Part shown: piece by piece, positions 47,745 through 61,500 of the stretch | Layout of the letters: every line of letters begins with the position of its first letter | How positions within the stretch are numbered: the stretch's first letter is position 1 | From: Aplysia californica | Lineage: Eukaryota; Mollusca; Gastropoda; Aplysiida; Aplysiidae | Direction: 5' to 3' | DNA length: 64,000 bases | Assembly (NCBI RefSeq): GCF_000002075.1 | Contig: NW_004797330.1 | Span: 852,418 to 916,417 of the forward strand | Made by a program: the position numbers and the translations under genes | Notes under the pieces: model-generated | Told to the model about the DNA's origin: nothing | Databases searched by the model: none | Seen by the model: the letters and a program-made list of their open reading frames with translations, nothing else

Positions 47745-49556
47745 ATGGAGACTGACGAAGTGGAAAAGGACCCTGTTGATACTGTTGGTTTAAAGGCAGT
47801 CACAAATAAAGATGAAGAAATAAAACACAGTGCTGGTGATCAAGAGATGAGCAGTTGTGTTTCTGAGAGTGAATGTGCCAATTCTTCGACTGAAAAGGAT
47901 GAAGATGGTTTACATGAAACAGTTGAAAATATAGACCAAGTTGTAAGTGATGATCCTCAAAAAGACAGTGTTCCTAGGAAATCACCACACTCTGTAGTAA
48001 ATAGTGAGGGTTCAGAAGCAGAAATCTCTTTAGAGCCGCTTGATTTAGACAGTGAGGCTGTGCAGAAAGTTTCTGGTGATGAAAATACTGAGTCACAGAA
48101 TGTTACGAATAGTGATACCGTGAACAATTTGGAGGGCCCTGTTACCAAGCCAAGTGTGGGGCCATCAAATGACAGGGAAGACATCAGTGATGAGGAGTTT
48201 GACGTTGACACATCAGCTTCTGCTAATGGTAATAATGGCAATACCGATTCACCTGCTGTTCTTGAGGCACTTCAAACAAAAAACACAGAAGAACAGTCTA
48301 CCGTTGAGCTGTCCATAGAATCTTTCAATACAGAGGAAGTTGATTTGTCTGCTCATCAAGGAGAGGCTGAAGTAGAGAAGCTGAGCTCTTTACCAGATGA
48401 CAGGGTTCCTAGTGATGATGGAGATATCATTGATCTGAAGTTAGAAGATGCAGCTGATAAAAGTGAAGAAGGCAGTCTTGGTGAAGGAGGCCATGGACAA
48501 AGACCTAGTGGAGAACTTGAAGCCGTTTCTGATGATGAACTTGTGCCAGATGGATCGCATGCCCCTTCTGTATCTAAAAGCCCTAATCTCACGAAGCCTG
48601 CTTTGATAGCAGGTGGAGAGGAAGTGAGCAGCTCAGAGGATGAAGGCCCTGCGAGTCCTGACAGTGCTTACAATGCTGCCCATGAGATAGATTTGAGCGC
48701 TGAAGGTGATGGTGCGATGGGCTGGGAACCCTCAGAAGTATCACGGGGTAGTGCTGACCTTTCTGAGGGGACAGCAGCTGGTAGGGAGTCTAAAACTTTA
48801 GATAACCCAGTTCAGTCTCTGGACTCAGAGATGCCTCCTTCAACAGGGCTCACATCGCTTGAGGCGGAACCCATATCAGATGAAGAGGACATTGGGCAGG
48901 ATGACAACAAATCTGTGACAGACCCTGATGCTGTGGAAGCTGGGGAGGTCAAGAGCCCAGGAGATGTGAATTCCCCCCAACCTGTGAAGGAGTTGTTACG
49001 GGAGGCAGAACCCATCTCTGCTGATGAAAGTAGTGACACAGATGGAGAACTTCCTAGTGGAGACGAAGATTCCAACCCTCAAGTTGTGAAGGGAGGAGAT
49101 TCCAAATCACGTGTCAATGACTTTGAGTCCATAGATTCGGATGAGGGTGATATGGGCATGGATGCCTCAGAGCATCAGTCTTCCCGATTATCTAATCGTG
49201 AATCATTCAGCAAAGAAAAATCAGACATTACTGCAGCTCAAACATTTGGTCAGGGTGATAAATCTAAAGGTGAATATATGGAGACTATATCAGATGAGGA
49301 AATCTTAGATTCGGGAGAGGATGTGAGAAAAAGAGGTGTGAATGAAAAAAAAAGCCAAGAAGGTGTTCAGTCTAGTAGTCCACATGTAAAAGATCTAGAT
49401 ATAGAAAAAAGGCAGGTGACAACAAATTTCAACGAACATCATGAAGAATTAGACTATGAAGAAAATGAGGGTGATGAAGGAGAGCCAAAGATGGAGGAAT
49501 CTTCAAAGGGAGATGCTCAAGTGAAAGAAGAAGGCGAGGAAGGAGAAGTGAAAGAG
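47745..49556 (+). CDS. ZC3H18: ZC3H18 coding exon 1 (604 codons)
   Basis: One long acidic exon starting METDEVEKDPVD. It repeats SDEEFDVD, SDDELVPDG, AEPISDEEDIG, AEPISADESSD and TISDEEILDSG, all likely casein kinase 2-type sites. It is almost certainly disordered and ends KEEGEEGEVKE. Human ZC3H18 has a shorter acidic N-terminus of the same character. Donor GTAAGA. The antisense frames inside are shadows. Confidence 0.93.
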
Positions 49557-52500
49557 GTAAGAAACATTGAAGTAAGTTGTAGCCATTTTTCTTTTTGTTT
49601 ATGTTCAGGTGTTAATGTTTTGATTTGAATCAGTAAAAAAAAGTAGAATATTGGGATCAAATTTGCATATATATATATGACAACTTGTACCCTGGATATT
49701 GTTAGTTTTATAACAGTTAACTCTATCTGTATTACATGTATTTTCAACATTTCAATTGTAATCACGGTTTCTATCACAGAAAGCTGATTTGTTTGGGTTT
49801 TAATATGGGCTTTTTATCACCTTGCTTTCTGCATACAAAAATCATGAAGTAGAATCTGTTCCAACCTTTCTTTTCTTTGTGTCATTTTATTGTAAAGGGT
49901 GCACCAGATGACAAGGATGAAGGAGAGCTGAGCGTGAGTATATAATTTTCATTTAGACCCATTTCAATCTGAGGGCTTTATGGGCAGTGCCCATTGGAAG
50001 ATCGGTTTGGTTCGGTTACGTTTCTAGTGGCTTCGGTGCACATTATAATAGACCCCTGCCTCAAACCGATTGCCTGACCCACGACCTTGAAAACAAACAT
50101 GTTTGTTCTCAAAGGTCGTCAGTTTCGTTCGCTTTGTGCCTCGATAGTAGCGTTTCTCCCTCCATTGAGGAAAATTTGGCTAGCCCCAAGGACCAAAACA
50201 AAATCGATCTTATCAGTGGGCACTGGGTGACTTAAGGAGGTATGAATTTTCTGTACAAGTCAAATGGCCTTCTGCAACTGCCTATGAAATGGAATTTTTT
50301 TTGGGTTGAAATCCAATCTAATGGTAATTGCAATTGAATTGGTATCATCCCACGTGATGGTATCTTTAATTTTTGTGATTTGGGGTTGTGACTCTGCTGG
50401 TCAAGGACCCAGGGCCAGTAGCAGTCTTTGATTTTATAGAATCGTTTCTTTTTTGGCTGATGTGATTCTGAGTTGATGGTTGGAAATTTTACAGTATGAT
50501 TAATTATATCCTCATCACCATTGCCTTTCTCACCTTTCATCAGGGTATAGGTAATGAACAAACAATTACCACCTTTTTCTATCTTGATGTTATTCCATGT
50601 CTTTCCACTTTTCTGTACATCAATTTCTGTAACTCTTCTCTAGGTTCCAAGTGGTCTTCCCCTTGATCTTATCTGTGGATTTTCAATCTAATCCAACACT
50701 TTCCTTGTTATATTACTTACATAATGTATCATTTATTGTGATGTGGTTTAAGCTTTGTTAAGATTTTAGTGGCCTTTGTGGTGGTTAGGCACTTCATTGC
50801 CACATACACGAAAGATGTGAGTTCAATACTTATTTGGAGATATCTGTCTTGCTGCTGGGGTGTGTTGTATCCCTCGAGCAGTCCTGGCTGGCCGTGACAG
50901 GCAGGGTCGAACTAGCCCATCTCCTAAATGATCTAAATTTTGTAGATGGAAACATTAAACATCAACAATTATGATTTTTGAAATGATTTTTTGTTGTTGT
51001 TGTTATATTTAGTTTCATCCCATTTACATTATGTAAATTCATTATATAATTATAATGTATGACTGTATGTGGAAAAATTCTGCCTTTATTTGGCTCCCAA
51101 CAATAGCTAGAGTTACCCACGAGATTGTTGTTCTTTGCCAGAAAAGTGTTAACAATAAAGCCCCCTTGTATTTAAGCCACTTCTTCCAATTGTATGTGCC
51201 ATCAAGATACCTCGAAGATCAGATCTGTCTCTACTCTTATGAGAACTCCTAAGAAGGGAGATCAAAAGCTCTTTATGGGGTCTTTTTCTCATCTAGTTCC
51301 ATCTGCTTGGAACTCTCTCCCTTAATATTTGAGGGATGCAATATTGTAGCAAAATTTGTAACTCATTTAAAAACATACATCATAAAATGCCATTTTGATA
51401 CTTAATGTAGTCCCCCTCTATTTCATAGCACTCTTTATCAAAATGTAACTTGTATTATATTGTCATTCTTTGTGCTTTGATAGTATGAATGTCTGCTTAT
51501 GTGTTGCTATCTAAAGATCTTATTTGTGCACATGATATGTATCTTGAGTTAAGAAGGGGGTGTTGTAAAGTGCCAAGAGCTGTGTTTGTACAGGTGTGGG
51601 TACTATAGACCTTGTAAATGAATGTCCCTACGTTCATTATTTAACTCTTGAGTGCAAAATTTATACTGACTGTCTGACCTTGAAACTTCTGCTCTGAATC
51701 TGAAATATTTATTCCTATTTCTCTTGCAGGATGATGACTGTGAAGAGGGTGAAATCAAGGAACCAGGAGCTAAGAAACCTTTCATTAAACCGATTTGTCG
51801 TTTTTTTCAAAGGGGTAATTGCACATGGGGAATCAACTGCAGATTTTTGCATCCAGGTGTTAACGATAAAGGTTTGTATGGAGTGTAGTAATATCTATCT
51901 GGTTTCGTCATGTTTCAAGGTGTGTTTTTGATTTTAAGAGATTTTCTCAAACTGGAAGATGTTGTTATAAATGAGTGCTGGTTCGGTGACAAAACTGCCC
52001 ACTAAAAGAAAAATTGTCGTGAAAATTCTCTTCTTCTTTTTTTTTGGGAATATTTCATTATGCTCGCAAAATTGAAAGCAAAAGATTGTGAGTGAAATTG
52101 TTCTTTTCTGTCACATGAGTGACATGTTTCTTCCTTTCTTCTTTTAACTTGTCATGTCTTGATAGTTTTAGTTTCTGTATGAGGACTGAATAGGTTATGG
52201 TGTGTTTTGAAAGAGCAAGATGAGTGGTTCATCTTCACAGGTGGCAGAATGTTGCTGTTGATGTGTATAGTTACTTGGGATACGCATGGTGACTGGAATT
52301 ATTGCTTTGTCAATGAGATAACTGAAGCTCCAAAGTATTGAATTCCCAAACGTGAAATCACCGTGTGAATTGAGAAAAAATGTTTTGTTCTTAATGCAAG
52401 ATGAAAATTATGTTTGTAATGTTTTTAAATTTTATGTATGTTGTCCCCAGGAAATTACCAGATGATAGAAATACCTGGTTTCAAACCGCCTGGTGCTCGG

Positions 52501-55500
52501 CCACCAATGGGAGCTCCCGGTGCTTGGGAAGAGGTGAGTCTACTTGATGGTCTGTTTTTCTCAAATGAAAGAACAATATGGTACTAGATTTGGAATGATT
52601 TGAAAGATATCTGATATATGAGCCCACACTGTCTGCCACTACAGTTGCCGCAAATTGATGACAGTCTTTCTACTTTCTGTCACTGTATCTGTGGAATATA
52701 TTTACTAATAAAAAGGAACGTAAAAGAGGATGAATTGCTTTTTGTTGGTTCTCGTTAGGAAATTTGTTTTACAAAAGCAGAAAAAATATGCATATATGTA
52801 TTAATATATAAAAGCATGACGAGTAGAGTAATACACAATATCATAAACATGGACCATCTGCATATGAATGTTGCTATTTGCTACTGTCAATGCCCTGTTT
52901 TTGATGAAGTAGGGTTCGGGTTGTTACTTTACTTCTTGGACGAGGATACACCCCAATGACCACCCAGCTACATGTTGTTTCAAGGACACACTTGACATTA
53001 TTATGAACCTGCTCTTTTCTATATGTGTCTGGATGCGGTAGAATCAGGCGCTCGTCTATTTTTGGGCATGTGAGGTTATAACTATCATGTTAAAGCTTAT
53101 TCATATAACTATCTTTCAATGAAAAAATTTCACATCTGTCTTGAATAAAAGGCGAGATATGCGCGATTAAAGGCGGTGGGGGTCGCCTGGTTTGAGAGGT
53201 AAATTTAGCGAGAAAACGGCTGCCAAAGTTTGTTGATTTCCAAAGCTTGAAAGTCCTAAAAAAACTGAAAATTTACATTTTTGTGATTATAATCAATGTT
53301 TTCTTTAAAATCCTATCAGTAATGTGTTTTGCAAGGACTTATAAGGTGTTGAGCCTAATAACAGAAAATTGATGAAAATTACTGAATTTCAATTTCATTA
53401 TTTTGACAAGCGCCTGATTTCGCCATGATGCATCGCATATTTATAGTTTTTTTGGGTTTTTTTTCAATAGTATTGTCTCACTTGTTGTGTTTGTTTCTCT
53501 GATGTGTTGCACCGACATGCGTAGCCACCAAGTCATACATTCTAGTGTGCCGATGTATGGGCCAAAAGATCAATCGTGAGGCAGCCTGGTGAAGTCAGGC
53601 GCTCATCAAAATAATGAAATTGAAGAAACTGGCATTTTTCTACAAGTTCTGTAATTTTTATCAAATTTTTGTTTTTTGGCTTAACACCATTGTTGTCCAA
53701 TTAAGAACACATTGCTGGGTGAATAATTGAACAAGTTTTAAGATAATACCAATAACTCCACATGCCGAAAAATTGATGAGTGCCTAATTCCACCACATTG
53801 TGACAATTAAATCATTTTGAATCTTCTAATCTGTGTGTCTGTATGTCTGTCTATCCCTCTCTCCACGTCCCCTGCTCCCCCTCTCTCTCTCTCTGTCTCC
53901 CTTTCTCTCTGTCTCTCCCCTTCTCTCACTTGAACACACGCTCATACCCGTATTAAGATTAAATTCATGTTTGTCTTTTTGTATATTTTAGTGCCTGTGA
54001 GACATTCTTCTGTTCAGCATTCTCTTGGCATATATTTTTTATTTATAAGAAGGGCTTTATCCGTATGTCCGTCCACCTATTGATATATTTTGTTTATGAT
54101 GGTAGAATGCCTTTTGAAAATTAATTTTTTTTTAAATTTCAGCCGGAAGAACCAGTAGAGCTACCTCCTCCACCCATTCCAGACATTCCACCTGTTGAAA
54201 CTGCCTGGGAAAGAGGTCTCAGAATAGCTAAAGAGGTGACTACTTGAATGTTTCTGTTCTTTTTTCATGATCAGATCACACGTTCATATGTTGTTAAGGT
54301 TGTTTTTAACAAATGGTTCGCCATGAGCTTTGTGAGGAACTCAGAGCAGTCCAAAGTCATAGTTTTTGGGCTTGTAGTAGGATCAAGGGCCTCCAGGTAA
54401 GGTATTGACCTATAACATACAAAAGTACCCTGCTCCGACACAAGTTTGTGCTGGCATAACCAGGGAATGGTTTTGAGGTATGCCACTGTTATCGTCATGG
54501 TTTTAAAAAAAAACAGTTTGTCTTTAAAAGAAAGTTATCCAGTGTTATTGAAATGTTTAAGTTTATCGTAAAATATATGGACAAGTGTGCATGGGAAGTG
54601 TTATAGTTATGTAAGTAAATTTAGCCATCACCATTCTTTTTCTCTTTTTGAAGCAACGGAAGAAGGCATCTGAAAGAAAAGAGCTTGAGCCAGATTTTGA
54701 GGAGAAGCGACTGAACTTATCTGTTGATGAAGAAAGAGAGCTCAACAAAGAAAATGAAAGAATGCCAAAGATTATTCCAAAGGACCCTTACTATGATCAA
54801 CAAGCGTAAGTTTGTTTTCCAATGCTTTGAGGGTAGGGTTGGTTGTGGTTTGTTTGCAATAAGGACAGACTTTTTATAAAGTGTATATTTATGTTTTCTC
54901 AGTTGTCAGTGTCAACTTTTTAAAATGATGAACCAGTGTGAATGTATTCTCTTTTTAAGAATTAAAAACAATTTTTAAGTTAGTTCTGTATGAAGTTTAA
55001 AAAAAAATGTAATATTGCTATTTGACTTTCTAAAAACGAAAGAAAAAGATGCTGAGTTTGTAAGTTGGTAGCTCATCTTATTACTGCATTCTCCTCTGCA
55101 TATGCATTGGTCACAGGTATTGATGGGCAAACTACTATTATTATGTAAGGTCCTGGGTTCGAATCCGGGTCGTGACAGAAAAATTTTCTTCTCTAAAATT
55201 GTCTCCTTCCACCTTCTTTCCTTCTCTCTTGCAGTATTTTGTTGTCTGTGTTTGTCTCCACTTTCTTCCCCCACCCCCCTCCCCTCCACTGGGCTCCTGA
55301 CTCTTTCTGCTGCCTTTCTACTGCTACTCCTTGGCTTCTTCTTACTTCAGTCTTTCAGCCGTATCCTTGGTCTTCTGGTAGGAAAGATCTACACCTAGCT
55401 TTCTCGGACAAGGGCGAAAATCTTGGTCCCATGTGCAAATTGCACACGTTAAAGATCCCTTGGTGGTCCAAAATTGATGCGCTCGTATGACCTTATGCAG

Positions 55501-58500
55501 TTGCGAGCACCGCAAGATACTAACCCAAAAAAAAATTTGTTTTACTCGGACTATTGTTATTGTCTCATTTTTAAGCCTTTGCTTTTTCAACCTTCGTTTG
55601 TTTTTGAGGTAAGAACATGTCTATCCTTTGTTTCTGCTTTTTTAAAGCTCATTTTATAATGGAAATATTTTTAAAGTGAAAAAATACACTGACTCCCTCC
55701 TCCCTCATTTTGTTCCCGTTTGTGCTTAAAAAAAAATTGAACAGTGTTGGGATGTTCTCCTTCTTGACTTAAGTTTTTATTTTTAACTCGGTGCATCAAA
55801 TGTGACTCATTATTGCGGAATGTCTGACATGTCATGTCGTTTGTTATGGGCAGGGGCTTAAAGAAGCTGACTTGGGTGGATCTTGATCTTGAGTTAGACT
55901 TACTGTGATGAGAAAATAGTTAGGTCTGTGTAAACAATAGAGGTGGTGGTTTAGAGCCTAGCTAATACAGCTACTGTGTTGTGAAGATGTTGTTGTTTTT
56001 TTTGTTATATTGGTTTCTGTATTGACCCGGAAACATTCCTTCTGTAAGAAAACGCTCAGCCTGATATTTAAGTCTTTAGCAAAGAGTGTGTTAAGAATTC
56101 TACTGGCTCTCAGATCATTGAACTTGCTGTTGAATGTGTTCCTCCATAGGTATGAAGAGGATGAGTACTACAAAATATCTCGAGATCCATGGCAAACGGG
56201 TCATTATGAGAACTTTGAGGTCAGGTACAACAGAGAAACGTCATTTTCTCCACCTTATCGGGTAAGTTATTATTATTTAGAGGAGATAAATATATTTTCA
56301 ATGAACTTTTTCCACTGCCCCTAAAGGGCAGACACACATGCATATACATGCTCCCTTACATACTTGCACTCACAAGTAGAGAGTACAAGATGCCTTCATT
56401 GATGTTTTCAGAATGAAGAGCGTCGATTGAAAGATAAAGTGTAACATTCTTGGAGCAAAAGTTGAAAACATTATGTTTATATATTGCAGGTATTTAGAAT
56501 CTTCCTAAGATGGTCCATGGTACCAAAAAAAGGAAAAGAAGAAAATATGATCTTTATTTTTAATGCTTTCGAAGGAAAGATTTAAGAATTTTACGTTTGT
56601 GTTAATGGCCTTAAGGGATAGGATCTCACATTTGTTAAATGGTGTTATTACAGGGCAGTTGAAGTAAGGTCAAGTCTTGATAATTAAGACCTCATAGCCT
56701 GAATGTAAGATCTGTTTACTATGTTTGTTTTTGGAGTAATGGGCTTGCTGTAAACTCTTGTTAATTTGGCAAAATGAAATTTGATGTAGACTGCATTACT
56801 TTAATGTCTGTTATTATTTCTTTCTCCCTCCGGTGCCCTCATATATATAAACATTAATCTTGCACTTGTTTATGCCAACACATTGTTCAATACAGCAATT
56901 GTTTTTGTCTGTGTTCGCTCCTCCTTTCCTATCAAACATCTATCGTCCTTATCTCTCCTCCTTTTTTGTGTTTGTTACTCTCTTGTAACACCTCTAATTT
57001 TCGGCACTTATAAGACCTTTTTGTGTTGCAAGTGCCGTACTCTTACCAGAACTAAACGAATACGCTTTTGCAACAGGCACTGGTTGTCCCTGATTTTTGT
57101 TTTGAAATAGGCCTGGAGACTCATCTAAAATGGAAATACTGGGCTCATATTCTTTCTGGGTTTACTCCACAGGAAAAACAACCTGGGCCTCCTCCGTCTC
57201 GATATATGCCACCTCCATACAGTCCTCCAGTTGACAAGTGAGTGATGCTGTTCTCGTGAACCATATTCTTTTTACAGAATTGTTACTTTGTTCTTTTGTG
57301 ATGTTTCTACTTTTTTGTTCAATTTTACAGTTTGATTTGGTCTATTAAATTACTTGTACTATTTCAAGTAACTGATTATGTAGAAGATATGCAGCTATAA
57401 GTCTCAGGTTTTGGACTGACAGTCAATTATTTATTCTTTTGTGGGGTTGTTCAATAACTCTAGAGTGATCAATAATAACTTGAAAAGTGTAAAAACACTT
57501 ATGCAGTTTCGACAACCTTAAAAACTCTTACTAAACTTAGCGTAAAAGCAGTTTCACAATGCAGTTGGCAGATTGCCCCCCATCTATTTGTGTATTCATT
57601 ATTGTTCATTCACTATTTGGAAAAATTATCCATGTTTGCCACTTTAAAGGTTTGGGCGACAAAGAGAAGAGCGACGCAATCCATTTAGACAAGAACCACC
57701 TGCCCATGACTACCCATCCACCCTAAAGCGACCAGATGAGTGGACTGACCCATGGAGAAGGCAAGTTGTGTTTAGTTTTATACGCCTTCTGCTCTTTTTT
57801 TATATTTTGCTAAAGCTTTGTGCTCTGTTGATAATTTATCTAGACTTCAATGGAAGTATTAGTCTATCTGAAAACAGTTAGTTGAGAGTCTTTCAGTTTG
57901 TAACGAATAGTTAGAATGGCTCATAAATTTCTGTTTTATACAAATAAATATTACAGTCAAACCTGTCCAGGACTATCATCCATTGTTGGGGAGTTGAGTT
58001 ACCATCTTATACTGGCAGTCTGTTTTGGCAGGTCAGATGAAAATAAAAGAAGCAAAATTTCGTTCTTAGGTCCCAACAGGAAGTGACTAGGCTTGGGACT
58101 GCCACTAGACCCGTTGACAAGACAAAAAAAGGGGGGGGGGGGATTTTCATTTCTCATTTAACTGCAGCTGAAATTTTGTACCAACTAGTCAACTTGGTTA
58201 AATAGTGGGAAGGACTACTTGCCTTGCCTATATTGTGTACTGGTCGGAAAGCAGTTCAGTTGTAGGTGGGACTGATGATAATGACAGCTTGTCCACATTG
58301 TTAAGGATGGGTGATTTATTGCAACACATCTAGTAATGAGAGGATTGCTTGGTCATCTTGGACAGGTTTTTGGGGCTGTTGGTTAATAAAATATGGTGGT
58401 TGCGTTGGATAGGTAGCCATTTGAACATTGTCATTATATTGGAAAAAAACCCACAAGTGTGGGAGGTTAAGGAGAGGGAGAAGTGGACATCTTGAATAGG

Positions 58501-61500
58501 TGGTCGCCAGAGCGGGTTCGACTGTATTTATTTCACTTGAATATTTGTATAATCTTATGGATTTTCATTTAAGTTTTAAAGTTATATATTTTAACTTTTG
58601 AGTTGGACAAATGTGGAAGATGGTACTGGTAACTCAGGCGTCAATATTTTCAGGTCTGTAAAAGATGAGGTGCTAAAGTGTTTTCTCTGTCAGGAACAAA
58701 AACATAGATGAATTATTATTGGTATGCCCGTGTGATGTTTGATGCTTTAATTTTGTTTTTCCCCTGTGCTTCGTCCTCTTCAACAAGTGTTGCTTAGCAT
58801 CACCCCCATCCCATCCCATCCCCTCACAATGTTATTTATGCATGTGTAGAGAGGAGGAGTAGGGATTTCTGTACAAAGACTTACATATTACCCTCAATTG
58901 TATGAATCTGAACAGAGTCTCAGTGAAACAGAAACCCATGGTTAAGCCTAAAAAACGGTGAGATTTTTAGACACGCTCAATTCTTTTAATTACAATGTTT
59001 GGTTGTGTTTTTTGGAACTATTGACTTGTTGGCTTTTTGGGTTCTCAGTTCACTTTTCTTTTGTGAAGTGTTTAGCTTTTTTTTTTTCATTTTTAAAAAA
59101 GAAATGCTATATGATTTTTACTCTTTATTAGAAAAACACATCTACATGTTCAGTTGTACTGTTGCTGACAGTATTTAATAAAGTTAAGTTAGCCCTTTAA
59201 AAGAGTAATGCACTTTTGTTGGTGAACTTTGAAAATAAGACAACATTGAAATTTAGGGGTGTTAATGCTGTTTGTATCCCAGTTCCTGTTATGTAAGAAA
59301 AATTTGCTCGATTAACAGCTCAACTATTTGTCTTTGATTTGCCCTATGCTTTTTATATTGTCCATAGGTCAAAGTCCCCGCAAAAGAGAAAACACAGAAG
59401 TCGGTCACGAGGAAGAAAAAATAAAAGATCTGTCAGTGACTCTTCAAACTCATCAAGGTATGGTGCTTTTTTTGTGATTGGTGACTCTTTGAAAAGCAAG
59501 TTAATGCACATTTTAATTGGTGGTATTTATTGGGCTAAATCCTGAAGTGCTGTTATTAAGGATTTGGTCAGCACAGAAGTGTTGAGTTTGGATCTGAATG
59601 GAGTCTTAAAAATTTTCTTTGTGTTTCTTGGAAAAAGAACTTCAGTACCCTCACTGAGATTAAGTCCCCTGCCTTTGAAATAGCAGACTATACCTGTAAG
59701 CTGTTTATCTTAAAAAGAAAAAGAAATATGTGTTATTACGCGGTGGAATCAGGCGCTCTTCAATTTTGTGGCATATGGAGTTATTGGTATCATCTTAAAG
59801 CCTTCCCTCCTTCAGGGCAGTGCTACTGACTGAAGTTGTCTTTCGGCCATTCCTAAATGGGGGATATTAACATGTTCTTATGCGCAGTAGAAAAGAGTTG
59901 TAAATGGGCTGATTTATCAATGTTATGCCTCTTCTGTGCCGGAATAGCATTGGGGGAACTGCTGCCTTTTCTTTCCTCAACCTTACTATCGTCTTTTTTC
60001 CTCTACTTCTTTTGTATGTTTGTCTCTCTCTTGTGAGCTGCTATTTCTGGGGTGCTTTGATAGTCAAAGCAGACTTTGTGCTGTTGAGGCTAGAGAGGTG
60101 AGCCGAGTAAGCCTGATTCCCTGTATGGACTTCTCTGTTGATGTCCTCCCCTTGCGCTCCTATGACCGTATGCAGTTGCAAGCGCTGTAAAACCTTACTA
60201 AAACAAAACAAATTTAAAGCTTGTCCATTTGCCTTGCCTTTGATGGAAAAAATATCCATTTACCTTGGATACAAGTCAAAATATTCGCAGTTGAGGAGGT
60301 GGGGATCACCTGGATTCAAAGGAAAAAAATCAGAGAGAAATTGGCCGCCAAAGTTGCGTTATTTCCTTAACTTGAGAGTCTGCTGTAACTGAAAATTTAC
60401 ATATTTTATGCCTTTAATCGAAGTTTTTCACTAAAATCAGTACAGAAATTTGTTCTTAATGGGCGTGAAAGGTGTTGAGCCAAAAAACAAAAATTCTATA
60501 AAATTCCCAGACCTGCGAAAAAATGCCAGTTTGTTTACTTTCATTATGTTGACGAGCGCCTGATTTCACCACGCTGCCATACATTTATAAAGTTTGCTAG
60601 CTAGTGTGTACATTACAACATTTTCAGATCTGGCTCTGGTTCGTCTTCTGGTTCATCACGCAGCAGCAGGTCAGGGAGTGGTTCATCTGGCAGTTCTAGG
60701 TAAGTTTCTTGTTAGGCCTTTCTATTCTACAGTCTAAATGCTTTTGCTACAACAGATTTGAAATCTTATTGTTTTGGTACTGGTTTTTAAAAAGATTTTT
60801 AAATATATGTTTCCTTGGTATTTTAGTGATAAGTGATAATCAGTATGTATAGTTATTACGGTTTCCTTCCCTTCACATCCTTGGTTTGTTTTTGCTCTTT
60901 CTAGATTTAAGTACTACTCTTGTTACTTTATCTTGAGTGGACAAATAGGGGCGTATTTTACTACTGGTGGCTTCAAAATTTCCGCTTTAATAGTTACACC
61001 TTGCTGAATAAAAATAAAAATTTTTACTTGTTCCATTGGTGAATTTGGCACCTTTTGTAAACATTGTGATGGTTCTGATACATATCTTATTGCTCTACAT
61101 TGACCGCTGTGTGGAAAGTAAGGTGTGTGTAGTAGAATAGTGATGTTGTAGTTTTGATTCCAAGCTTTTTTTTTTCAGTTTCATGAGAATCAATTCTCAA
61201 CATCACTCATGTTCTGCTAGTTTAGTTTGATGAAGAATCTGATCTTGTTTTATCCCACAATTTCTGAATTTTGTTATCCAGAAAGTGGAAGAGGAATATA
61301 TCGAAAATATTGAGTCTACAAAAACGGTACTTCTAGTTTCTTGAACTTGGATCAATTTCGATTCTGTCGTGTTCTAATTTTCTTCTTCCATTGGTATTTC
61401 TTTGAAATATGTTATGTCTCAGTTTTATGTTATAAAGATTTTGCCCTTACAAACATTATTTTTTTTCTGAAAGTACTGAAATTTGTAAAGATTTCAGTTT

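Larger units (their letters stand above)
49934..51729 (+). other. ZC3H18: ZC3H18 intron 2 with SINE and LINE
   Basis: 1.8 kb containing a fragment shared with 25487 (50508-50670), a type D SINE (50755-50985) and a truncated LINE (51030-51612). 49940-50500 shows no recognised feature. Confidence 0.7.
52534..54142 (+). other. ZC3H18: ZC3H18 intron 4 with two M4 element copies
   Basis: 1.6 kb. M4 copies lie at 53033-53430 and 53586-53802, and a CT-rich stretch at 53850-53935. The rest has no feature. Confidence 0.65.
59458..60627 (+). other. ZC3H18: ZC3H18 intron 10
   Basis: 1.2 kb, mostly an M4 element (59749-60575) with a type A SINE inserted in it (59802-60213). Confidence 0.75.
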
